From Flaccisagitta enflata (taxonomy: Eukaryota; Chaetognatha; Sagittoidea; Aphragmophora), in assembly GCA_965153355.1 (NCBI GenBank), contig OZ231126.1, positions 9,982,001 through 10,046,000 of the forward strand: DNA of 64,000 bases, in the 5' to 3' direction. Position numbers and translations under genes: made by a program. The notes under the pieces were generated by a model. It saw only the letters and a list, made by a program, of their open reading frames with translations. It ran no database searches and was not told the origin of the DNA. Below are positions 46,801 through 55,759 of this stretch, in pieces. Each line of letters opens with the position of its first letter. The stretch's first letter is position 1.

Positions 46801-49287
46801 TTTTCCTCTTCCTCATCATCGCCGCCTCATTCCTCTTCCTGTATTTCTCCTTTTCCATCCTTTCTCCGACCCTCTTCACTTCCTCCTCGACCAATCTCTT
46901 CGTTTCCTCCTTCTTCGCTTCTCGTTTCCTCGCCAACTCTTCGATGGCCTTTTGTCTGGCTTCTTTGGCCCTTTCTTCCCTCCTCCTCCTGGCCGCTTCG
47001 GCCTCTTCCTCCTCTGTCGCGTTCCTTTTGTCCTCTTCCTCACGTTTCCTCATCATTTCCTCCCTTTTGTTGTCGAGGAGTCTTTTGAGCGCCGCCTGAC
47101 CGGCTTTACGCCGCTTAGAGTGGCGCCGGTACCAAGTCTGGATCTTGGCGGCGGCGTTGTTGAGTCTCAAGACAAAAGCCTCCGCTTCCGCCAAATCAGC
47201 CACGTTGATTTCCAGTTGTTGTTGTTGTGGCTGTTGTTGTTGTTGTCTATGATTTCCTCCCAATTGTGAAGATACGTCCTCCTCTTCTTCCTCCTCTTCC
47301 TCCTCTCGGAAGCTTCTCTCGTTAGCCTCGAAGGAGCCCACGCTGTCGAGCACGTCGAGCGAGTCCGCGGCGATCGAGCCGTTCAACAACTTCGATCGTT
47401 GTTGTCGCGATTTAGCGGAAAAAACGTTTTCCGACCGAGTTTCTTTAGAATTCAATACGCGGTTATCATCATCATCATCCTTCGATCGTCTGTTTTCCTT
47501 GAGATTGTCGGAGTAGTTTCTTTGATTCCCATTGTTTTCGTTGGCGCCGTTTTTATTGTCTTTATTATCGTAGTAACTTTGATTTCCCACGTGATCATTT
47601 CCATGTCTGATTTTATCGTTCGATTGATGACCGATGAGCGCCGAAGATTCCGGATTTTTATCGATGATCGAAGAGCGAGACTGGGCGCCGCTAGACGCCG
47701 AAGAATTACGGGAAATTCGGGGCCGAAGATTATCCGCGGAGCGCCGATGGTCGCCACCGTTGCCGTCGGGGTGGTGATCGGTCCCGTCGCGTGGAAGGGG
47801 ATTAGATGGAGGAGGAGGAGGAACGCGGAAGAGACGACCTTCGAGTGGAATGGAACCGGAAGCACGACCCGGATGACGCTGAGAGGAGGAAGAGGAGGGA
47901 GAAGCGCGATGAGAGGACTGGAGGGAGGGCAAGAATGGGGGGGGGGAGAGGGAAGGGCGACGAGGGAACTAAGTTTGATGGAACATTGCTTTTGACTCAA
48001 ACAGCTCTTTCCTGAACAGAGGGAGGAATGTTAAGAAAGTTTTAACAAGTTTTAACAGGTTTTAACAAAGTTTAACAAAGTTTAACATTGGGCACCCCTT
48101 TAATTTTGCAACCGTGTTAAAACCGGCTTAAAAGGGTGCCTTTAGTGCAAAAAAGGTGTAAAATTTCTTATAAAACCCTGTTAAAATCTTTTTTAAATCT
48201 AAGAGTTGTTAAAACCTTTGTTAACACTCACAGTTAAAATTCTGTTTAACACTGATTAGGTGTTTTAACACCACATCAAGTTTTAACACGTGAAAGTTTA
48301 ACGTGGTTTAACACAGGAAACCAGTTTTAACACAAATTACTAGTTTAACACGGTATATCAAGTAACATGTTTAACACAGGTAACCAGTTTTAACACAAAT
48401 AACAAAGTTTAACACAGGGAACCATGAAACATGTTTTAACACAACTTGTCATGACCAGTTTTAACAGGCCGTTTCAAGTTTTAACACCATTTTCTTTTAA
48501 TTTTAAAGTTTTAACAAGTCTTAACGGGTTCCTCTTTAATTTTTGGCCGGTTAAACTTTGTTAAACTTTGTTAAACTTTGTTAAAACCTGTTAAAACTTT
48601 CTTAACATTCCTCCCTCTGCCTGAAAACCGAATGAACATCTGTTTAATGAACTGTATTTCAGTACACTTGAACAACCATCTGTCGATCTTTTGTTTTTAA
48701 GACTTTTTAAGCGGTTTTTTAAATTAGGGTTAGGGGTGGGTTTAGAGTTAGGGTTAGGGTTGGGGATAATTTTAGGGTTAAGGTTAGGGACAAGATTAGC
48801 TTTAGGGCTAAGGGTTGGCTGGGTTTTATGTGTTACGACCCGAAGCTATTCGAATTAAATTCGCTCTGGCGGAGGATTCTGAAAGAAAAACAAAATCGTT
48901 CAGAGTCTCATTCAAAATGTCCCTGTATTTCTCCCTCAAAGAGCAAGATAAAGTCGCCTCTTGTTTGATTCTTAGATTTTCAATCTATCAATCAATCAAT
49001 CAAACAAATTCGATCAGAGCGTTCGCGTATAACAAAAGAGAATCGGGTGAGCCAACCTTTTTGGCGGAGGATAGTGAAGCCCCAGATAGACTCAATGAAA
49101 GCGCCTCTTTGCTCGGCCTCCTGAAAGTGGCGCCGCTGCTTTGGCTAGAAGTCGGACGCGAGGACGCCGTGGGAGGAGGAGGAAGAGGAGCAACGCCGAC
49201 GCCGTTTAGCGCATTTCCGCTTTCAATCGACGCCGCGTTTCTTCGGGGAGTGGAATGAGAGACGCCGCGCCGGGAACTCGAGGACAT
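23116..49287 (-). CDS. CEP131: CEP131/AZI1 centriolar-satellite protein
   Basis: Eight exons: 49057-49287, 45395-47917, 26216-26473, 25845-26021, 24965-25240, 24559-24820, 24099-24334 and 23116-23379; phases agree and give 1408 residues (1083 in human). Exon 2 is large and mostly low-complexity, but has an IQ-type motif AAAKIQTWYRRHSKRRK near residue 333 and the conserved IQRHLSFIDQLIDDKK at its end. Downstream exons are coiled coil and follow human CEP131 closely: REKWVEEKTKKIKEITVRGL, EPEIQKLIARHKAEV, KSLHEAELLAADERA, and at the C-terminus KRADHLEGLLEQQRK followed by a Gly run. The protein sits in centriolar satellites and at the ciliary base and supports ciliogenesis, so the organism should be ciliated. 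Introns 1 and 2 both start GTTGGC after AAAAAG. Intron 2 is 18.9 kb of nested retroelements; intron 1 holds a MITE. Confidence 0.93.
23404..24005 (-). repeat. 33-bp minisatellite in the last CEP131 intron
   Basis: About 18 copies of a unit that on the gene strand reads roughly TATCCCTTGTCCCTCTCAGG plus TTCCTTTTGTGTC. Each unit ends in a pyrimidine tract followed by CAG|G. The true acceptor of the last exon at 23380 is preceded by the related TATCCCTTCTCTCAG. Confidence 0.85.
25319..25828. repeat. (GAAA)n-rich microsatellite in a CEP131 intron
   Basis: About 510 bp of GAAA repeats with interspersed GAGA and GGTAAGAGA variants. On the gene strand this is a pyrimidine tract (TTTC)n between exons 4 and 5. 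Long open frames across it are composition artefacts. Confidence 0.95.
26532..26674 (+). repeat. Gag-only element, left LTR, first piece
   Basis: 143 bp identical to 44468-44610. The LTR continues at 27009-27445 and 40408-40560 after the two nested insertions. Confidence 0.88.
26675..27000. mobile_element. hAT-type MITE, 326 bp
   Basis: It is flanked by the 8-bp duplication GCAGATGG (26667-26674 and 27001-27008). Its ends are imperfect inverted repeats: CAGGCCTGTATATTGTTCC on the left, and on the right the reverse complement of CAGGGGTGTATATAATTCC. CAGGGGTG ends and 8-bp duplications are typical of hAT elements. The empty site is visible in the right LTR near 44603-44610. Runs of C, G and AAAATAATCAAAGG occur inside; there is no coding sequence. 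Confidence 0.9.
27446..28354 (-). repeat. BEL/Pao 3' LTR
   Basis: 909 bp. It matches 39513-40402 closely over most of its length, but the first 90 or so bases (27446-27535, the U5 end) differ strongly and account for the 19-bp length difference. Confidence 0.9.
28355..29558. other. BEL/Pao 3' untranslated region
   Basis: About 1.2 kb between the accessory ORF region and the 3' LTR. Frames here are short on the minus strand. One 172-codon frame at 29035-29553 on the plus strand shows no family signature. Confidence 0.5.
29559..31210 (-). CDS. BEL/Pao accessory ORF region downstream of integrase
   Basis: Two long minus-strand frames follow one another: about 31210 to 30157, then 29559 to about 30180 in another frame. 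A single frameshift near 30180 would join them into one product of over 500 residues. The first is Ala/Pro/Gln/Ser-rich and basic, with an ordered-looking core (QARWWYRIISPDVEVSLLF, then KEFEKLSVCCNKQTLMRSS) and a Lys/Arg-rich helix. The second ends in a charged coiled coil (RRAAMAADNEVVKGNKRVV) after the LPKDFFASLPPRQRVEAARQ segment. I see no signal peptide, membrane span or furin site, so it does not look like an envelope. I do not recognise the family. The start codon is unclear; the first in-frame ATG lies before EIEEEVLVNGE. Confidence 0.5.
31787..32610 (-). pseudogene. BEL/Pao integrase core end and C-terminal domain
   Basis: Contains FTSDCGTNLVGA (second core Asp), WDFITPRTPHYGGVWE (core Glu), EGILNRRPLT and LTPNHIL, all typical of Pao integrases. 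Further on, KRDFAVDDMVIVMDE and, in a shifted frame, LGRVMAP with a VTKDRTKLVRLEL end follow. At least two frameshifts are needed: one at the junction with the preceding ORF near 32500 and another near 31915. It would insert the element cDNA. Confidence 0.8.
32457..33872 (-). pseudogene. BEL/Pao RNase H and integrase N-terminal part
   Basis: The reading includes FWSDSESALKMI and WRWVDSSNNPADHCSRG (RNase H region of Pao elements). The integrase zinc finger follows (HYHHNDFHAGAKHTLC, CFRCQKN), then FAETGLDVMGHF with the first core Asp. The frame is lost near 32490, where homology continues in another frame. Cleavage of the RNA strand and cDNA integration are the expected roles. Confidence 0.82.
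33891..34800 (-). pseudogene. BEL/Pao reverse transcriptase core, frameshifted
   Basis: From about 34800 the frame reads LNDLLVGGPNLMN and CDIKAFF (catalytic motif A). One extra base in a T run shifts the frame, and a missing base about ten bases later shifts it again to reach RVHPDDADLFRFFWFKD. Next come FGSQSSSFV and YGFYVDDGSGG, the catalytic YVDD of Pao type near 34400. Downstream are LGVSWLPAEDVF and AKLYDPLGF. The two indels nearly compensate and may be sequence error. The N-terminal RT part (34817-35430) is less clear. Confidence 0.8.
35431..35781 (-). CDS. BEL/Pao aspartic protease
   Basis: Short frame starting with ATG at 35781, containing TGMIDSGADRDVISTSVI, the retropepsin active site in its DSGA form, and VVDISVLLVGD (flap and dimer region). 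Its ATG overlaps the gag stop as ATGA. The protease would cut the Gag and Pol precursors. The frame ends at 35431, before RT, so a break or shift separates it from pol. Confidence 0.75.
   Translation of the reverse strand: MTGGTPRSVSSFDTACPSDRSSDYLKQFLVQRTGMIDSGADRDVISTSVIRSLLIPTKTVQMTVITVGSHVVEDRFIASFTMQSVDEEYVVDISVLLVGDLLTVNAIFLPLSPRPI
35778..37514 (-). CDS. BEL/Pao Gag
   Basis: Long frame open from 37514 (no ATG at the very start; first ATG near 37406) to the TGA at 35778. The N-terminal part is Gln/Lys-rich coiled coil. The capsid-like core includes DFMMWKRKFKDAEKHEG, LLELPKWFAGPAKEII and FFMARRCNIAAL-like segments. Near the C-terminus is the cysteine cluster CSGMHQTENCHQL, CFHCLTPGHNAKGC, then CQTCKKRHATILHG, a double zinc knuckle typical of BEL/Pao Gag. 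It would bind and package element RNA. The C-terminal tail is Lys/Glu- then Ala-rich. A frameshift probably links it to the Gln-rich frames upstream. Confidence 0.82.
   Translation of the reverse strand: MIFEKQIGSARRETGLPHQEEKVFNTAGSGGDATEAMRRRQKQEAADAKLAQQLQDKERRKVAPKKTTNGLQPKAPKVAQAPLVTPQAEVIQQNQRLQQEVDSLKMQIQQRDFDLAEEKQRKEEQQQRQYVRQDFDAPRFHQDDRQQQVNQQEEVGWSVKTTKKRSPVKVGGQYAFVQQPPAYHQVEHHQVARQPEVHVQMPNNPALDRFLERATYNDLMRAREVGLKALEERQDEKPLQELSSTDFMMWKRKFKDAEKHEGLTQMDILLELPKWFAGPAKEIIETATIDATEATARGEIDDAFAKMDVVFMARRCNIAALFNEIVAEAKIQSADHARHFNLSARLQKAKKIARTCGEVQQCYRDELLQEILNKRVPHLADKFWEKQHEAALNGQLFSFDNLVNMIETWAVIQRNKGASCKTASVAAVATTEKEAPSSYEDALTNGKQKTQSTDRYNVCSGMHQTENCHQLLELEVDARVQKIMSRRLCFHCLTPGHNAKGCVNRPTCQTCKKRHATILHGRTYKKEEKEEKKGENKQGNKVPLAPFKKSEDAAAAPTAPSAAEAANPTEIISPNAAA
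37650..39448 (-). CDS. BEL/Pao Gln-rich leader ORFs upstream of Gag
   Basis: Several overlapping minus-strand frames: 39058-39390, 38683-39039, 37904-38635 and 37650-37931. The third is dominated by Gln runs and His/Pro, followed by a charged segment (EETEEERQQRLADQRLRMM). They probably represent one N-terminal Gag extension broken by frameshifts, but this cannot be settled by eye because the composition is so simple. I recognise no domain. Some of the frames may be non-coding shadows of the CAA/CAG-rich composition. Confidence 0.4.
39513..40402 (-). repeat. BEL/Pao 5' LTR
   Basis: 890 bp, ends TGTTAG...TTTATA on the minus strand, followed at 40403-40407 by the TGCGT target duplication. It differs from the 3' LTR by a few percent plus many single-base homopolymer length changes. 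Confidence 0.9.
40561..41904. other. Gag-only element, internal leader
   Basis: About 1.3 kb between left LTR and gag start. It opens with a TGGTGCATCAGCACC string that could act as primer-binding site. From 41761 to 41904 the gag frame is already open and Gln-rich but lacks an ATG. The rest has no supported feature. Confidence 0.55.
41905..42981 (+). CDS. Gag-like ORF of the gag-only LTR element
   Basis: 358 codons from the ATG at 41905 to the stop at 42981. The capsid-like part (WLAGYREKSRN, YNGLPAAAKGDYDQMVKLL, EEFTDPQEKQRFLEDF, KKGQSLRDFVQDIRKSQNKY) follows the pattern of Ty3/Gypsy Gag: a folded helical domain with a YxxMVxLLxxEF core. A Ser/Asp run, a Lys-rich basic patch (RKSKKSKKGKR) and an Ala run follow, then a C-terminal coiled coil (LMNRVEANERDIQELKSEME). 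There is no zinc knuckle; the basic patch might bind RNA instead. No protease or pol follows before the right LTR. The intact frame suggests Gag is still selected or the insertion is young. Confidence 0.75.
   Translation: MGDEEVAQMASAYKRQNVVYPDYNPKKDFTSWLAGYREKSRNAHGLTHAQNAEVDAEVMKSISSKLECGTALDAYNGLPAAAKGDYDQMVKLLTEEFTDPQEKQRFLEDFSYNKRKKGQSLRDFVQDIRKSQNKYSGMPDTFPGPNNTKVVNKAKVADGIRRFCKGIRNRKGKKDREQMKQLKYNLHREDEQTWENALDVAGRWEAANNYDSSSSASSASDDDNKDEVVAVTSSRKSKKSKKGKRPQELAITMAAVPQPPALAAAAAAAAAPPTAADEGAAVAADKPDAVATLMNRVEANERDIQELKSEMEQLNLNVTNWEGRMSTTLNEILLTVRSNRQIIDSTQQAISDLQADLY
42982..44467. other. Gag-only element, 3' internal region
   Basis: About 1.5 kb after gag without coding sequence. It holds a 31-bp tandem duplication near 43636-43700 (GACTTAACATGTCTGTTCAG occurs twice) and a foldback element at 43991-44398. 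Confidence 0.6.
43991..44398. mobile_element. Foldback/MITE with inverted arms of about 180 bp
   Basis: The left arm starts at 43999 with GGACCCTAATAAGAGCGGAG. The right arm ends at 44390 with its exact complement, and the arms continue inward through AAAGTTTTAGCATCACCCCC and CAAGTGGCGCCACC. A spacer of about 50 bp separates them. The inversion extends weakly outward to 43991 and 44398. No clear target duplication, no ORF. Confidence 0.75.
44468..45200 (+). repeat. Gag-only element, right LTR (intact reference copy)
   Basis: 733 bp. It is the uninterrupted version that shows the empty sites of the hAT MITE (near 44610) and of the BEL/Pao element (near 45045). It is followed by CAAG, the target duplication. 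Confidence 0.88.
48017..48619. mobile_element. 603-bp MITE made of GTTTTAACA motifs
   Basis: Ends are inverted repeats beginning CAGAGGGAGGAATGTTAAGA, matching for at least 30 bp. It is flanked by CCTGAA at 48011-48016 and 48620-48625. Inside, the core TTTAACA or its complement occurs about 25-30 times, pointing right in the left part and centre and left in the right part. It lies in CEP131 intron 1. No coding sequence; superfamily unassigned. Confidence 0.85.
48724..48815 (+). repeat. Interstitial TTAGGG-like array
   Basis: About 90 bp of degenerate TTAGGG units (TTAGGGTTAGGG, TTAGAGTTAGGGTTAGGGTT) in CEP131 intron 1, just outside the MITE. It matches the animal telomere repeat. Confidence 0.7.
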
Positions 49288-51771
<2,484 letters not shown>

Positions 51772-52168
51772 AAATCACCATGATCGTTAGACAGCCCAGG
51801 ATTATATCTGTTTTTAAAAAAGTCTGCATCCTCGCAGCGAATCTTGATCAAAATTCACCGTAGAATCCGAAAATGGCATCAAAAATTTTCTAAAATGGCG
51901 CTAGATGGCGGAAGTGGGCGTCTAAATGTGGCGCACCACTTCCGGTTTGGGGAAAATGACGGTTTTTGGCCGAGAAACCTGTAGCGCACATAGATACCTT
52001 AACTAGTCAGTGTATCAAGTAGGAGGGATGATATTCTCGATAAACCCTGACCCGCATAGGCAAAAAAACGCGTTTGGATGTGGCGCTCCACTTCCGGTCC
52101 GGGTTAAATTGCCATTTTAGCATGAAATTTAGCTGAGCGCACCTTTTACAGAAACACGCGCTCGCACT

Positions 52169-52206
<38 letters not shown>

Positions 52207-52312
52207 CACAGCAACATGTTTTAGAAGCCATTCTATACCGTAAGTTATCCACGTTGTAGTCATTAATTGTTATGAAAATACAAATTACGAGCCAAAATAT
52301 CGGGAAACTGCA

Positions 52313-52612
52313 TTTTTAGTCGCGGACACGCGTCTCTACACCTTGCCGTCTTGGTCGATACAAAAGTGGGACACATTTTTGAATTGCAAGTGGTTTTTGC
52401 CTTACTGCTCCCGCCCAACCGTCCCCAACTGGATTGTCGAGTATCCGACCATGTTCATTTACTACGCTTATTCAAAACAAAGCCGGATATACGGCAATCC
52501 AGTCGCGGATGGTTGGGCAGGAGCAGTAGGGCAAAGACCGCTTGAAATGCAAAATGTTATGGAGGGACTGACAGACCGGAACGGCAAGGTGTAGAGTCGC
52601 GTGTCCGCGACT
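52313..52612. mobile_element. 300-bp foldback element with TAGTCGCG termini
   Basis: Almost the whole segment is an inverted repeat. It starts TTTTAGTCGCGGACACGCG then TCTCTACACCTTGCCG, and ends with the complement CGGCAAGGTGTAGA then GTCGCGTGTCCGCGACTAAA. Inner parts also pair (GCCTTACTGCTCCCGCCCAA with its near-complement). The same inner sequence flanks the Gypsy in the NUDT1 intron. There is no protein. Confidence 0.8.
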
Positions 52613-52900
52613 AAAAAAGACGCACTTTTGTAATTGGCAATTAAACCGGTTCAAGAAGCTCCACAAACATTTATTAGACAAACTGATTTTAAAGATTTTC
52701 AAAAATCTCTCATTCTAGAGCTAGAGCAAGAGTAAGTCAAAGTGGAAGACCATTATGCTAAAATGCATTTTTTCTATGGAACTGCAAAAATTAAATAAGC
52801 AAAGTTTTTACTCAAACTATGCCATTCCCAAACGAAAAAAAGATAGAAATGCCAGATTGACGCCAAATGAAAGTATTACCAAGAGCTTTCTAACGACCCA
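52600..52900 (-). repeat. Dispersed repeat, inverted copy
   Basis: On the minus strand it matches 53530-53870 and 5640-6030: CTTTCATTTGGCGTCAATCT, TTCTATCTTTTTTTCGTT and GAGTAAAAACTTTGCTTATT, ending at GTGCGTCTTTTTTAGTCGCG. Confidence 0.7.
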
Positions 52901-53449
52901 GAATTTTTATATGTTATGAGTTCCAATTGCCCCATCAGCCTTTCATTTTGTTTCAGAGCGTGGGTTCCGCAATTTAAATCAGTCTGATCGTCAAATCGAA
53001 TCTATGCTAGCCAGAAAAAACGTGGTCATTAGACCTAAGTCGCATGCGTCGGCACCTTAAACAAACAATCTTTTTAAAAAAAAAAAATATTTGAAATGGT
53101 TGCTTGCTCTCCAAAGACATAAACACGACGAATAGCCTTTAAAACGACTTTGACGGACAGATGGACCAATGGACCGATGGACGGATCAAAAAGTGGCTTA
53201 TATGGTCGCGTAGCATGCGACATAAAAAATCAACCTGATACATTTGTGTTATGGTGACTCAGGCCCACAAAGATTGTTCAGAAACGCCAAAAATTGACCC
53301 GACTAATCCACCAGTCGATTACACATAGACGCAAAATAGAGCATGATGAGGCGCCAAAAGCAAAAAAAAAAAAAAAAATGGCAACCCCCCCCCCTACAGC
53401 CAAATTGGCTGACTGAAATTTTCTATTGAAAGTTATTTTGAGGAACTAA

Positions 53450-53870
53450 GGGGAATACTACTCGACTCAATAAAAAAGCCGCACTTATAAATAACAAAGT
53501 GTCATACTAATTTTTAAAAAAAAGTAATCAAAATCTTAGACTATTAGAAAGCTCTTGAAAAGATCATTCATTTGGCGCCAATCTGGTATTGCTATCTTTT
53601 TTTCGTTTAGAAATGGCATTAGTTAAAGTAAAAACATTGCTTATTTCAGTTTCACAATCCTTATGAAAAAAGTGCAATTTAGCAAAATAGTGCTTTTCTT
53701 TGCAGAGCTCTAGCTCCTAAACCGTTTGTGATACAGATCTGGAATTGGTCTAGAATGAAAGAAAATTCAAAAATCTTTTAAATCATTTTAACAGAATTTT
53801 TAATTAATTTTTTTTTCTCATATATCAACTCAAAATAGGGTGCAGCTTTTTTTTTTTTAGTCGAGTAGTA
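53450..53870 (+). repeat. Dispersed repeat, copy 3
   Basis: Same family as 5640-6030 in the same orientation, ending GGGTGCAGC, a T run and TAGTCGAG near 53860. Confidence 0.7.
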
Positions 53871-55759
53871 CAAATGGCGTCATCAGAGCATTAATTTCAA
53901 AATTCCCTCTCATGACGCCATTCATTTTCCCCATAATCACCCAAAACATCTTCAAAAAGAATTTTGACACAGCCAAATTAGCGGTAAGGGGGGGGGGGTG
54001 CTAAAGCGTTTGGCGCCTCATGACACTGTAATTTGCGTCCATGTGTAGTTCGTGACACCTCTGGCGTATGGTCGCGCTCCCGTGACTAAAAATCGAATCA
54101 TGGCGTTAGTTGGCGCCATGAGAGTCAGATACGATTATACGAAGACTTCCGAGTTCCAATGCTGAAAGACAGCGTCGGCAGTCGGCACGCCTTGTCCGCG
54201 TCCTGTTTCTTCATTTCTCATAGATTAAAATATTAAACAAACTTGTAACCATTTCTAGTTAAGAAAATTATCGCTGGAAAGCGACTGTTTTCCGCTCTAA
54301 AACGAATTTGATTTACATATTGTTACTGGTATTTACTGTTATGAGCAGACTGAGCAGTTGATATGTATACATAGAAATATAAACAAACACTTATGAGACG
54401 ATCAGGAAATAGTGAAACAAGGCCAGATACCTGGCCAATACCAGTGGCGGACGGGTAGGCAGGACCAACGAAGCCTCTTATCAAGTCGCTAGTCCGCCAC
54501 TAAAAAAGGAATGATAAACAAAATCGTAAGAAAATCCCAAAAATTATCTTAACTTTGAACCCACAGACGAGGGTCTAATTTTTTTCCTTCTGCGAGCTTT
54601 ATAGTATAAATTATAAAGATATGATAGAGGACATTTTATTCTGTCAGAAACTGTTTTCAAAAAAATACTTTCTCCCACGCACACCCTTACCGATCGCGTC
54701 GTTTCATGGCAGGATAGTATAACAAGACCAACATCTATAAGTCGTGTGCACGTACATTTAGAATGATTTGTATAAAAATTAACGAAAAAAGCTTAAGTGT
54801 GACAGACTGACCAACCGACCAACGGACGGAAAAAGGGGGGTGTAGCTGCATGCACGCGACTAAAAACTACCGAGTGGCTTTAAAGCTTAAGAAAGAAATT
54901 CGCGAAAACGGACGAAGATTTTAACCCGATTTGTTTTATGAGCAATGAACATGAACGTGAGAGCTTCCGGCGTTGGTGAGAAAATTTGTTTGAAATCACA
55001 TGTACACTCAGACCGGAAGTGGCGCGTCACTCAAATTAGTGCGTCAAAGGCACCCTGCCACACAAACGTGATTTTAGATTTATATTGATGTACTGAGTTA
55101 TTTTTAAGAGTGCGCTATGCTCAAATATAGCAGAAAATTGTCAAAATCTGGCCAAAAATCGCTATTTTAACCAGACCGGAAGTGGTGCGCCTTCCAAAAA
55201 AGGTGCCAGAGGTACTCAAACGAATTCATCATATAAATTTAATGTTTTTCAGGACAGTTTGAGGTTGTGTTTCGCTTTAAGATGTGCGCTAAGGCTAAAT
55301 ATAGCTGAAAACTGTGGCTAAAATGAAACCGGAAGTGGTGCGCCACATTCAGACGACCACTTCCGCCATCTAGCGTTATCTTAGAAAATTTTGGTTGCCA
55401 GATTCGGATTCAGCGTGGAATTTTGGTCAAGAATCGCTGCGAGGATGGGTACTTTGTTAAAAAGAGACATATTCTGGGCCGTCTAATGATCGTTATGATG
55501 ATTTCTATCATCAGCGACAACATATCTTCCTCTTCCAAAATTACTTAAAACATAGTTCTCCATCTTCACCTCCCGAATGGAAACCAACCAATTTAGAGAA
55601 ACACGAGCAGGATGGATGACTCGTAGTAGATAATTTGCATGAACGCCCAATTATCCATGTAGTTGTCATCAAAATCAAGATCGTGAGGATCCTCGTTATC
55701 GCCCTCTTTGTTTTCCATATCAACTTTGTAGGCAGACTCCATGATCGTCATGACCGTCA

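Larger units (their letters stand above)
51772..55504. mobile_element. Long inverted-repeat element with iterated subterminal repeats
   Basis: The outer arms are inverted copies. Left AAATCACCATGATCGTTAGA to TCCTCGCAGCG mirrors right CCTCGCAGCG to AACGATCATTAGACGGC, followed inward on both sides by GCGCTAGATGGCGGAAGTGG-like sequence. Inside each arm a unit of about 140-160 bp recurs, each containing a variant of CACTTCCGGT next to GCGC: near 51940 and 52085 on the left; near 55015, 55170 and 55325 on the right. The centre holds a foldback and other repeat copies and no transposase. Superfamily unknown. Confidence 0.7.
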
